Positions 42,858 to 51,114 of a stretch of 51,114 nt of DNA are shown here, piece after piece. Where the stretch lies: contig DASZCR010000302.1 in NCBI GenBank assembly GCA_035942915.1, positions 1 through 51,114 of the forward strand. Direction: 5' to 3'. The DNA is from DASZCR01 sp035942915. Its GTDB lineage: Bacteria; Acidobacteriota; Blastocatellia; Pyrinomonadales; Pyrinomonadaceae. The stretch's first letter is position 1, and the number at the start of each line of letters is the position of its first letter. The notes below the pieces were generated by a model. The model was given only the letters and a program-made list of their open reading frames with translations. It was not told the origin of the DNA and made no database searches. The position numbers and the translations under genes were made by a program.

Positions 42858-42974
42858 GTGATAGGTGATGGGTGATAGGAGAAATCCTGTTTTGTCTTAT
42901 CACCCATCACTCATCACTTATCACTCATCTCTTATCACCCATCACCTATCACCTATCACACATCTCTTATCACC
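42858..42974. repeat. Heptamer palindrome, copy 4 (between sufB and sufC)
   Basis: This copy has a short left arm (three GTGATAG/GTGATGG units) and a long right arm of about ten CTATCAC, CCATCAC and CTCATCA variants. The core at 42874-42890 lies on the minus strand and is identical to the core of copy 2. It begins 26 bases upstream of the sufC GTG start and ends 4 bases before the sufB stop. The suf operon is therefore interrupted by a potential long hairpin exactly between two genes whose products must assemble in fixed proportion. Confidence 0.92.
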
Positions 42975-42977
42975 GTT

Positions 42978-44414
<1,437 letters not shown>

Positions 44415-44478
44415 GCTTTTTTTCCGAGCCTGCGAACCCGGCGCAGGCTTCCCTCTCCGTTAACTTAAAGACCTCTTG

Positions 44479-44964
44479 TCAGACGCGCCGCTGTAACCCT
44501 TCGATGCGCCCGCTCATGCCGTGAATCTGGTGCAACTGCGCATCGACTTTCGCTTCCGTGCCGACCAGTTGCGCCAGCGTGATACCAGCCAGAGCGTTCT
44601 GCACAATCTCGTGGAGGCCGACGATGATGGGGCGGATGCCGCAGTCGCCCGTGTGGACGCACGTTTCGAGGACGCCCGTGTAGCTCTTGCAGTGGCTCTC
44701 CAAAACGTCCTCGTCCAAGACCTTGATGATTTCGCTCAGACGAATCTCCGAGGCCGGACGCGCGAGCCTGTAGCCGCCCTTCGTGCCCCGGTTGGACGAG
44801 ACGAGTCCGGCCTTGTTCAAAATCCAGAGCAGCTTTCCGGCGTTGGCCGTCGAGATGCCCTCGCGCTCGGCCATCTGTCCGAGCGTCAGGAATTCGCCCT
44901 CGCCCAGTGCGGCCAATTGCACCAGACATCGCAACCCGTACTCTTCCTGCGCCGAGACTTTCAT
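44479..44964 (-). CDS. Rrf2 family Fe-S regulator (IscR/SufR-like)
   Basis: This is a 161-residue winged-helix repressor. The N-terminal helix-turn-helix (GLRCLVQLAALGEGE, then GISTANAGKLLWILNKAGLV) and wing (SSNRGTKGGYRLARP) fit the Rrf2 family. Three cysteines, Cys92, Cys102 and Cys108, sit where IscR has its 2Fe-2S ligands (92, 98, 104), so it probably senses cluster status. It heads the suf operon and would repress it when clusters are plentiful. The promoter at 45016-45044 with an overlapping palindrome is its likely target. The ATG at 44964 follows a GGAGAGTGGAAG stretch. Confidence 0.93.
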   Translation of the reverse strand: MKVSAQEEYGLRCLVQLAALGEGEFLTLGQMAEREGISTANAGKLLWILNKAGLVSSNRGTKGGYRLARPASEIRLSEIIKVLDEDVLESHCKSYTGVLETCVHTGDCGIRPIIVGLHEIVQNALAGITLAQLVGTEAKVDAQLHQIHGMSGRIEGLQRRV

Positions 44965-45015
44965 CTTCCACTCTCCGGCATCGCTAAAAGCTCAACTGAT
45001 TTCAGATGCACCACC

Positions 45016-45044
45016 ATTCTAGGAATACCTTACTTTTTTGTCAA
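45016..45044 (-). promoter_or_regulatory. suf operon promoter with overlapping palindrome
   Basis: On the minus strand a perfect TTGACA (45044-45039) is followed after exactly 17 bases by TAGAAT (45021-45016), a 5/6 match to TATAAT. This is the best promoter in the window. The -10 box is part of the palindrome ATTCTAGGAAT (45016-45026), a natural operator candidate for the Rrf2 regulator encoded just downstream. The leader to the ATG at 44964 is about 45 bases. Confidence 0.72.
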
Positions 45045-45104
45045 GATTGCGGGCGAGCCTCCGCGTCAATCTGAAACCGTGCATTATCAGTCATTTAAGG
45101 GAGG

Positions 45105-45575
45105 TCAGGGATTTTCGTCAGCCGTTCGTGCGGCGTCGAGGCGGGAAAGTTTCTCGACGCGTTGTTGATGACGACCGCCGTCGAATTCCGTCTCCAGAAA
45201 GGCGCGAATCATGCGCGCGGCGAGGTCTGGAGCGATAAAGCGCGCGCCGAGGCAGAGGATGTTGGCGTCGTTGTGCTGTCGCGCCAGACGTGCGGTCTCC
45301 TCGTTCCAGCAGAGCGCGGCGCGCACGCCCGGCACCTTGTTGGCGGCCATCGAGATGCCGATGCCGGAACCGCAGATGACAACGCCTACGTCAACCTCTC
45401 CGGCGGCGACCGCACGGCCGACGGCCGCGCCGAAGTCCGGGTAATCGACGCTCTCGGCGGAGTTCGTGCCCATGTCTCGGACGCTGAGACCGAGTGCCTC
45501 GATTTCGCGTTTGGCCTGTTCTTTGCTCTCGTATCCGGCGTGGTCGCAGCCGATGGCGATTCTTTTCAGGTTCAT
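45105..45575 (-). CDS. rpiB: Ribose-5-phosphate isomerase B
   Basis: This 156-residue enzyme interconverts ribose 5-phosphate and ribulose 5-phosphate. RpiB motifs are Asp11-His12 (IGCDHAGYESK), the catalytic Cys68 in VVICGSGIGISMAANK, and His101-Asn102 (ARQHNDANILCLGAR). It is the last gene of the pentose phosphate run and follows pgl by 3 bases, so translation is probably coupled. The suf promoter starts 60 bases after its stop. Confidence 0.95.
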   Translation of the reverse strand: MNLKRIAIGCDHAGYESKEQAKREIEALGLSVRDMGTNSAESVDYPDFGAAVGRAVAAGEVDVGVVICGSGIGISMAANKVPGVRAALCWNEETARLARQHNDANILCLGARFIAPDLAARMIRAFLETEFDGGRHQQRVEKLSRLDAARTADENP

Positions 45576-45578
45576 AGC

Positions 45579-46319
45579 TTAAAGTTTTTCTGCCGCCGCG
45601 CGGTCTAGGAACCATGCGAGGCGGCCTGTCGTCGGGCGTATCAGTTGTGCGGGCAGGCGTTCAGGGTCGCGCGCGCCTTGCAAGACTTCTCGCAGGCGTT
45701 CGGCCTTGCCTGCGCCGACGACGTTGAAGAGCACGTGGCGCGCGTGATTAATCGCCGGGACGGTCAACGTCAGGCGCAGGGCTTCGAGATGTTCGACCCG
45801 ATTGGCGACGACCCACGCCTGTTGTTCGCCGAGCGCACGCGTGTAAGGAAAGAGCGAAGCCGTGTGACCATCCTCGCCCATGCCGAGCATGACGAGGTCG
45901 AAACGCGGCCACTCTTGGTCTTTGAAGTAAGCGCGCAACTGCTGCTCGTAGCGGCGCGCGCCCTCGTCCGCGTCGTCTTCACAGGCCATGCGATGAACGC
46001 TCGCAGGCGACAGGGGCACGCGTGAGAGCAACGCCTCGTCGGCCATGCGATAGTTGCTGTCTCTGTGTTCGGGCGGCACGCAGCGTTCGTCTCCGAAGAA
46101 GATTTCGACCGACGGCCAACGCACGCGCTCTCCGAAGTCTGCGGCTAACAGTTCGTAGACCCGTCGGGGCGTCGAACCGCCGGAGAGTGCGACGCTGAAG
46201 TTGCCGCGCTCGCGCAGTGAGAGGTCTGCGAGTTCGACGAAACGTGCGGCTGTCGCGCGCGCGACCTGTTCGGCGTCGTCGAAGACACGGATTTCGACGG
46301 CCTCTGTCGCGCTCATCAT
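45579..46319 (-). CDS. pgl: 6-phosphogluconolactonase
   Basis: This 246-residue enzyme of the DevB/Pgl type hydrolyses 6-phosphogluconolactone. Motifs are NFSVALSGGSTPRRVYELLA, VEIFFGDERCVPPEHRDSNY and LVMLGMGEDGHTASLFPYTR. The ATG at 46319 overlaps the glk stop as ATGATGA, with GAAGGA just upstream; the second ATG at 46316 is an alternative. It is placed between glk and rpiB, so three successive steps are encoded side by side. Confidence 0.95.
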   Translation of the reverse strand: MMSATEAVEIRVFDDAEQVARATAARFVELADLSLRERGNFSVALSGGSTPRRVYELLAADFGERVRWPSVEIFFGDERCVPPEHRDSNYRMADEALLSRVPLSPASVHRMACEDDADEGARRYEQQLRAYFKDQEWPRFDLVMLGMGEDGHTASLFPYTRALGEQQAWVVANRVEHLEALRLTLTVPAINHARHVLFNVVGAGKAERLREVLQGARDPERLPAQLIRPTTGRLAWFLDRAAAEKL

Positions 46320-47317
46320 CTTCCTTCGGCGTCGAGCAGCGCGCAACGCGCAGCGCCATAGAGAGCCGTCTTGTCGTCGAGGATGACGTGGACGGGAATC
46401 GACTCGGCCAAGCCGGACATCCGACCCTTATCGACGAAGGCACGCATGAACGCGCCCTCCTTCAGTTTCTCGATAATCTTCGGCGCGATGCCGCCGCCGA
46501 CGTAAAGCCCGCCCGAAGATTTCATAATCAGCGCGAGGTTCCCCGCCATCGCCCCGTAGATTTCGACGAACACGTCGAGAGCTTTGGCGGCCAACTCCGA
46601 ACCGTTCGAGAGCGCCGCCTTCGAGATGGCGGCGGGTGCGTTCTCCGGGTCGGCCTCGATTTCCTCTGTGAGCCATGCGGGCGCGGCGGCGTAACCAGCT
46701 TCGCGCAGGAAGGAGTAGACGGAGAAGAGCCCCGGCCCGGAGAGCACGCGCTCGTAGCTGACGTGCCCGCCGTGCTGTTTCGTCAGGTAGCGCAACAGTT
46801 CGATTTCAAGTTCGTTGCGCGGGGCGAAATCGGCGTGGCCGCCTTCGGAAGCCATCGGCCGATAATGCGCGCCGTCCCAGAAGAGACCGGCCATGCCGAG
46901 TCCCGTCCCGGCCGCAATCAATGCGCGATGGCCGCCCGCGCTGCCCGCCCCCTCGTTGAGCGTGTGCAACTGCGCGGGCTTGAGCCACTCGACGCCGTAG
47001 GCCGTCGCTTCGAGGTCGTTGATGAGATGGACGCGCTTGATGTTGAGCGTCTCGGCGAGCGTGCGTTCGCTGACAATCCAGGCGATGGCAGTCGTCTCGA
47101 CGCGACCGCCGACGACGGGGCCTGCGACGCCGAAGCAGGCGTGCGTGATTTTCTGCGGACGGTGCTCGGCGATGAACTCTGTGAGGATGGCTTCGAGCGA
47201 GTCGTAATCGCCGCTCGGAAAGCTCTGCTGCATGACGGGCTTGCTCATCTCTCGTCCGCCCGGCTCAAACAGCGCCACGTTCGTCTTCGTGCCGCCGATG
47301 TCTCCAGCAATAATCAT
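46316..47317 (-). CDS. glk: Glucokinase
   Basis: This is a 333-residue cytoplasmic glucokinase of the Glk family (not the shorter ROK type). The ATP-binding motif is AGDIGGTKTNVALFEPGG. The glucose-site motif is HLINDLEATAYGVEWL. Adenosine-side motifs are IAAGTGLGMAG and GGLYVGGGIAPKIIEKL, and the ASEGGHADFAP segment is typical. It makes glucose 6-phosphate for Zwf, encoded upstream. It overlaps pgl by 4 bases and lies 44 bases after opcA. Confidence 0.95.
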   Translation of the reverse strand: MIIAGDIGGTKTNVALFEPGGREMSKPVMQQSFPSGDYDSLEAILTEFIAEHRPQKITHACFGVAGPVVGGRVETTAIAWIVSERTLAETLNIKRVHLINDLEATAYGVEWLKPAQLHTLNEGAGSAGGHRALIAAGTGLGMAGLFWDGAHYRPMASEGGHADFAPRNELEIELLRYLTKQHGGHVSYERVLSGPGLFSVYSFLREAGYAAAPAWLTEEIEADPENAPAAISKAALSNGSELAAKALDVFVEIYGAMAGNLALIMKSSGGLYVGGGIAPKIIEKLKEGAFMRAFVDKGRMSGLAESIPVHVILDDKTALYGAARCALLDAEGR

Positions 47318-47361
47318 GGCTTGTTCGTTTTATCGTCCTCGCGTTGTGAAGCTCTCTGCGG

Positions 47362-48519
47362 TCAGGAGCGCAGCGTGTCGAGGAGGCGCGCTGCGAAGTT
47401 GAGGGAGCGTTCATAGACGCGGTCGCGCGTCAGAAAACTCAATTCCTCGTTGAGCCGCGCGCCCTCGCTGCGCGGCTCGTAGGCGAGGACGCGACCGACG
47501 ACGTGCCGGTCAGCGCCGATGCGCGTCCCCGTTTCGAGTTTCGTTCCTTCGGGTCTGAACGCGACGTGGAACTCGGCATCGGGCGCGGTGAGTTTGAGCG
47601 CGGTCAGCACGGTGCTCTTGTGCGCCCCCGCATCGGGCTGCGCGCGCGCCGTCACGTCAATGCGGCGCTCGCCTGCACGCAGCAGGAAACGGGTCTCACG
47701 ATTTTCGACGCTCGTTCCCGCAGGCTCTATCTCCCACTTCAACGCCGATGCCATCCAACCCAGAGTCAGCGCCGCCTTCGGCGCGAGTTCCAACGCCGCA
47801 CCCTCCGGCCACGTATATTCAATCTCGACGCGCTCGATGCGGTCGAGATACGCGCGATAGTCCGCCACATCCCAGAAGCTTGCGACGAGCGTGCGCCACG
47901 ACGCGAGGCGACACCAGTTGAGGTCGCTCAGGTTGAAGCGCGTGCGCTCGCCGACGAGATGAGCCAGACGCAGGAGGTCTGCGCGCGGGTGGTCGAACGA
48001 AGCCGAGTCTATCACGACGCGGTCGGCCATCCCGACGAGACGGTCAAAGAGATTGTCTTCGTAATGCGGCACGTCCTTCCACCAGAGAAAGACCGGCACA
48101 TCGGGTACAAGCAACGGAGCGACGGCGCTGCCTGCCGTCTCAACCGCACGACCGCGCGCCTCTATCGTCACCTGCTCGCCGCAGACCAGCTTGCGTCCCC
48201 TGCCCGCCGCCTGACAGCGCGTCGAGACGTATGCCTTGATGCTCGCAGGCTCCTCCGCGCGTCCGGCGCGGAGAATGAGCGCGCGGCAAGGGTTTCGCTC
48301 GAAGACTTCGTCGAGCACCGCATCGAGCGCCGTGCGGTCGTCGCGCTCGGACGTGTAGACGACGAGATTGAGCACGCACGCGCGCGTCATCCCCGTCGGC
48401 GCGCCGTCAGCACCCGTCACGGCATTGGCACGCCACATCGCCGTCAACTCGCGTTCGAGACGCGCCGCATCAATGCCCTTCGCGCCCGCAGACGCCGCTC
48501 TCTCGCCCTGTGTCTCCAT
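47362..48519 (-). CDS. opcA: OpcA, glucose-6-phosphate dehydrogenase assembly protein
   Basis: This 385-residue protein of the OpcA family helps form and activate the G6PDH oligomer in cyanobacteria and actinobacteria. Recognisable segments are TRACVLNLVVYTSERDD, then VTIEARGRAVETAGSAVAPL, LVPDVPVFLWWKDVP, and VIDSASFDHPRADLLRLAHL. The frame continues into heptamer palindrome copy 5, adding spurious LSPIT-like residues; the ATG at 48519 gives the true start METQGERAAS. It follows zwf on the same strand, consistent with the partner role. Confidence 0.92.
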   Translation of the reverse strand: METQGERAASAGAKGIDAARLERELTAMWRANAVTGADGAPTGMTRACVLNLVVYTSERDDRTALDAVLDEVFERNPCRALILRAGRAEEPASIKAYVSTRCQAAGRGRKLVCGEQVTIEARGRAVETAGSAVAPLLVPDVPVFLWWKDVPHYEDNLFDRLVGMADRVVIDSASFDHPRADLLRLAHLVGERTRFNLSDLNWCRLASWRTLVASFWDVADYRAYLDRIERVEIEYTWPEGAALELAPKAALTLGWMASALKWEIEPAGTSVENRETRFLLRAGERRIDVTARAQPDAGAHKSTVLTALKLTAPDAEFHVAFRPEGTKLETGTRIGADRHVVGRVLAYEPRSEGARLNEELSFLTRDRVYERSLNFAARLLDTLRS

Positions 48520-48532
48520 ATCTCTGTGAGAA

Positions 48533-48662
48533 GTGATAGGTGATAGGTGATAGGAAAGGAGTGATAGGTGATAGGTGATAGCAGAAATCCTGCTTTCTCT
48601 TATCACCTATCACCTATCACCTATCACCTATCACTTATCACCTATCATTCCCTTCTTATCAC
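48533..48662. repeat. Heptamer palindrome, copy 5 (between zwf and opcA)
   Basis: This is the longest copy, about 130 bases. Left-arm units are GTGATAG repeated, with an AAAGGA interruption; the right arm has about eight CTATCAC units, then a degenerate end. The core at 48577-48593 is on the minus strand and reads GCAGGATTTCTGCTATC, two compensated-looking changes from copies 2 and 4. It fills the zwf-opcA spacer, ending 4 bases before the zwf stop and starting 13 bases from the opcA start. Confidence 0.92.
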
Positions 48663-48666
48663 TTTC

Positions 48667-50223
48667 TCAAGGTCTTCGCCAGCGGCGTCCCTGCGCTTCG
48701 AGCAGTTCGGAGGACTCGGCGGGGCCCCATGTTCCGGCCTCGTAGGTGTGCAGGGGCACGTCCGTCTTGTGCGCGCTCCACGCTTCGAGGATGGGCATGA
48801 CGATTTCCCAACCGCGCTCGGTCATGTCCTTGCGGGCGTAGAGCGTCGAGTCGCCGAGGATGCAATCGAGGATGAGCCGCTCGTAGGCTTCGGCCAGTTT
48901 GACGCCGAAGGATGCGCCGTAGCGAAAGTCCATGTTCACGTCGCGGATGCGTGTGACCTGCCCCGGCACTTTGGCTGCGAAACGCAGCGTGATGCCTTCG
49001 TCGGGTTGGATGCGGATGACGAGTTGGTTCGGCGTCACCTGCTCTATCGCCGCGCCGAAGAGCTGGTGCGGCGCGGCCTTGAACTGAATGGCGATTTCGG
49101 TGACGCGCTTTGACAGGCGCTTGCCCGAACGGACGAAGAAGGGCACGCCCGACCAACGCCAGTTGTCGAACCACATCGTAATCATGGCATAGGTTTCGGT
49201 CGTCGAATCCTTCGCCACGTCAGGCTCGTCACGATAGCCGACGACCGGCTCGCCCATCACCGAGCCTGCCCCGTACTGTCCGCGCACGCACTCTGCGCGC
49301 ACGCGCTCCGGCGTGAACTCGCGTGCCGAGTGCAGCGCCTTGACCTTCTCGTCGCGCACGTCTTCGCTCGTGAGCGTCGCGGGCGGCTCCATCGCCACGA
49401 GCGAGAGCACCTGAAAGACGTGGTTCTGTATCATGTCGCGGACGACGCCCGACTTTTCGTAGTAGCCGCCGCGCCCTTCGACGCCGACCGTCTCGGCGTT
49501 CGTAATCTGCACGTGGTCGATGTATTGCCGATTCCACATCGGCTCGAAGATGCCGTTGGCGAAGCGGAAGACGAGCAGGTTTTGCACCGTCTCTTTACCG
49601 AGATAATGGTCGATGCGATAAATCTGCGACTCGTCGAGGTGCTGCAAAATCTGCGCGTTCAACTCGCGCGCGCTCTCAAGGCTCGTCCCGAAAGGCTTCT
49701 CGATGATGACGCGTCGCCAGCCGCGCTCCTGCTTCGTCAGTCCGGCCTCGCCTAGTTGGCGAACGGCCTCTGCATAAAATTCCGGCGCGACCGAAAGATA
49801 AAAGAGACGATTGCCTTGCGTGCCGCGCTCGGCGTCCACTTCTTCGAGCAGCGCAGACAGTTTGCGATAGTCGTCCGTGTGGTTGATGTCGGACGGGAGG
49901 AATCGCAAACCGCGCGCGAACGATTGCCAGACCTCCTCGTCAACCGTCTCGGCCTCAGAGAACTCTGCGACGGCCGCCTTCATCTTCTCGCGAAACTGCT
50001 CGTCGTTCATCTGCGTGCGGCCGAGTCCGACGACGGCAAACTCGGCCGGGAGCAGACGCTCCTGCACCAGACGATAAAGCGCCGGGATGAGTTTGCGCCG
50101 CGCAAGGTCGCCCGACGCGCCGAAGATGACGACCGCGCACGGTTCGGCGCTGCGGCGTTCGAGCCGGATGCCCTCGCGCAAAGGGTTGTCCAGAGCGTGC
50201 GTGACGGGCGCTCCTGTCGACAT
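48667..50223 (-). CDS. zwf: Glucose-6-phosphate 1-dehydrogenase
   Basis: This 518-residue enzyme oxidises glucose 6-phosphate with NADP+ (or NAD+) in the first step of the oxidative pentose phosphate pathway. The nucleotide-binding motif is VVIFGASGDLARRKLIPALY. The active-site signature is RIDHYLGKETVQNLLVFRFA, with the catalytic His a few residues later in the fold. VIIEKPFGTSLESA is also typical. The ATG at 50221-50223 directly follows the tal-pgi stop with no gap, and AGGAG lies five bases upstream inside that gene. Confidence 0.97.
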   Translation of the reverse strand: MSTGAPVTHALDNPLREGIRLERRSAEPCAVVIFGASGDLARRKLIPALYRLVQERLLPAEFAVVGLGRTQMNDEQFREKMKAAVAEFSEAETVDEEVWQSFARGLRFLPSDINHTDDYRKLSALLEEVDAERGTQGNRLFYLSVAPEFYAEAVRQLGEAGLTKQERGWRRVIIEKPFGTSLESARELNAQILQHLDESQIYRIDHYLGKETVQNLLVFRFANGIFEPMWNRQYIDHVQITNAETVGVEGRGGYYEKSGVVRDMIQNHVFQVLSLVAMEPPATLTSEDVRDEKVKALHSAREFTPERVRAECVRGQYGAGSVMGEPVVGYRDEPDVAKDSTTETYAMITMWFDNWRWSGVPFFVRSGKRLSKRVTEIAIQFKAAPHQLFGAAIEQVTPNQLVIRIQPDEGITLRFAAKVPGQVTRIRDVNMDFRYGASFGVKLAEAYERLILDCILGDSTLYARKDMTERGWEIVMPILEAWSAHKTDVPLHTYEAGTWGPAESSELLEAQGRRWRRP

Positions 50224-51114
50224 CTACGCTCCTGTCGCGCCCGAACGCGGAAGGGCTTCGCCGATGAGTTGTTTGAGACGGTTAAGCCCGGCGAGCACGT
50301 CCGCGCCGAGGTCTATGCGGAGTGCGCGTCGGCCGCGCGAAGCGAGCGAGCGGAAGTCTCCGAGCGCCTGCGCTTCCTTGAGGACGCTGAAGGTGTAGGG
50401 CTGGCCGGGAATCTGAAAGTCCGTCGTGTCGGGCGCGGTAATCTGTAGAAAGACGCCCGCATCGGAGCCGCCTTTGTGAAGTTGGCCGGTCGAGTGCAGG
50501 AAGCGCGGGCCGTAGCCGGTCGTCGTCGCACAGCGCGTCGCGTCGCGCAGGTGCGTGCGTATCTGCTGGATGACGGCTTCGTGCTCCGGCGTCTCCTCGA
50601 TGTAGTTGAGCAGGGCGATGTAGTCGCCCGTCCCGGCTCGCGCCAGATGTGCCTTGAGAACTTCGCTCAACGACGTGGCGGCGAGTTGCGCGCGCGTGCT
50701 TTCGTCGGCGTAAATCGCCAACCCTCCGTCGGAGGCGACGAGCGTCTGTTCCTGAAGACGGCCGTCGCGCGCATAGGCTTCGAGCAGTTCTCTGGTGGCG
50801 TCCTTCGACTCCTGCACGTTCGGCTGGTCGAAGGGATTTATCTGCAAACGCCAGCCCGCAAAGGCCGTCGCAATCTCCCAGAGGAAGAACTCTTCGCCGA
50901 GGTCGTAGAGGTCTGTCAGCGTGCGATAGACGACCGGATGTCCGGCCGCTTCGAGCGCCTTTAACTTCGCTTCCGTGTCGCTGTCGGGGCGTCCGACCGA
51001 GATGGAGACGAAGAGACGGTCGTCGCCGTAGACGGACGGCGCGCCGAGCGGCTCGCCCGCGATGGGCACGACGCCTGAGCCCTCTTTGCCCGTACTCTCG
51101 GCCAGCAGTTGTTC
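50224..51114 (-). CDS. Bifunctional transaldolase / glucose-6-phosphate isomerase, C-terminal part (partial)
   Basis: The gene runs off the right edge; 296 C-terminal residues are present. The visible frame begins EQLLAESTGKEGSGVVPIAG and continues with YDLGEEFFLWEIATAFAGWR and LQINPFDQPNVQESK. These are phosphoglucose isomerase motifs in the form found in fused transaldolase-PGI proteins. The late part YGPRFLHSTGQLHKGGSDAG carries the PGI signature of that fusion type. The stop TAG (50226-50224) is immediately followed by the zwf ATG, so the two are translationally coupled. That the N-terminal half is a transaldolase is inferred from the family, as it lies outside the window. Confidence 0.85.
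   Translation of the reverse strand, partial: EQLLAESTGKEGSGVVPIAGEPLGAPSVYGDDRLFVSISVGRPDSDTEAKLKALEAAGHPVVYRTLTDLYDLGEEFFLWEIATAFAGWRLQINPFDQPNVQESKDATRELLEAYARDGRLQEQTLVASDGGLAIYADESTRAQLAATSLSEVLKAHLARAGTGDYIALLNYIEETPEHEAVIQQIRTHLRDATRCATTTGYGPRFLHSTGQLHKGGSDAGVFLQITAPDTTDFQIPGQPYTFSVLKEAQALGDFRSLASRGRRALRIDLGADVLAGLNRLKQLIGEALPRSGATGA

Overview
This is a GC-rich bacterial chromosome segment of housekeeping and envelope genes. It has no tRNA, rRNA, phage, transposase or CRISPR array that I can see. The gene content fits a Gram-negative envelope: a TolC-type exporter, an OmpA-like protein, secreted peptidases and a type 4 prepilin peptidase. The Suf system is of the SufBCDSU type under an Rrf2 regulator. 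Together with a tal-pgi/zwf/opcA pentose phosphate operon, this makes me favour an acidobacterium, perhaps of the Blastocatellia/Pyrinomonas kind. That placement is inference; no marker gene here proves it.

Layout. 1-1.4 kb (minus): gap then pgk (partial). 1.8-5.1 kb (plus): a TolC fused to a carboxypeptidase-regulatory-like domain, a terminator and a family 2 glycosyltransferase. 5.2-6.5 kb (minus): a PBP4-type D,D-carboxypeptidase. 6.6-10.4 kb (plus): prepilin peptidase, a glycine-zipper protein, a PAS histidine kinase and a DUF5995 protein. 10.4-19.5 kb (minus): flavin monooxygenase plus UbiD-family decarboxylase; an operon of active M16 peptidase, inactive M16 partner and a HEAT-like secreted protein; a SnoaL-like protein; XerD; an SGNH hydrolase. 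19.6-23.2 kb: zinc-ribbon membrane protein, OmpA-like protein (minus), and an FHA-like/transmembrane/trypsin-like protease. 23.3-32.3 kb (plus): family 39-type glycosyltransferase, a large secreted protein of unknown family, a secreted alkaline-phosphatase-superfamily phosphodiesterase, and a fused flippase-like/FtsX-like membrane protein. 32.3-38.7 kb (minus): Xaa-Pro aminopeptidase, gamma-glutamyltransferase, then an acyl-amino-acid racemase/OSBS, M20 hydrolase and GNAT set. 38.8-45 kb (minus): rrf2-sufBCDSU with a near-consensus promoter. 45.1-51.1 kb (minus): tal-pgi (partial), zwf, opcA, glk, pgl, rpiB.

The gene sets make functional sense. The right end takes glucose through glucokinase, G6PDH with its OpcA partner, and lactonase to pentose phosphates. 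The suf operon builds Fe-S clusters under a cysteine-bearing Rrf2 sensor. The racemase/M20/GNAT set matches the known N-succinylamino-acid route from D- to L-amino acids, and it lies beside two secreted peptide-degrading enzymes.

The most unusual signal is a family of five intergenic palindromes (295-370, 5088-5210, 39293-39402, 42858-42974, 48533-48662). Each is built of tandem 7-base units (GTGATAG on one arm, CTATCAC on the other) around a conserved 17-base core. Four of the five sit inside metabolic operons. The second is the 23.3-32.3 kb envelope locus, whose last gene joins two transporter-like modules with no ATPase nearby.
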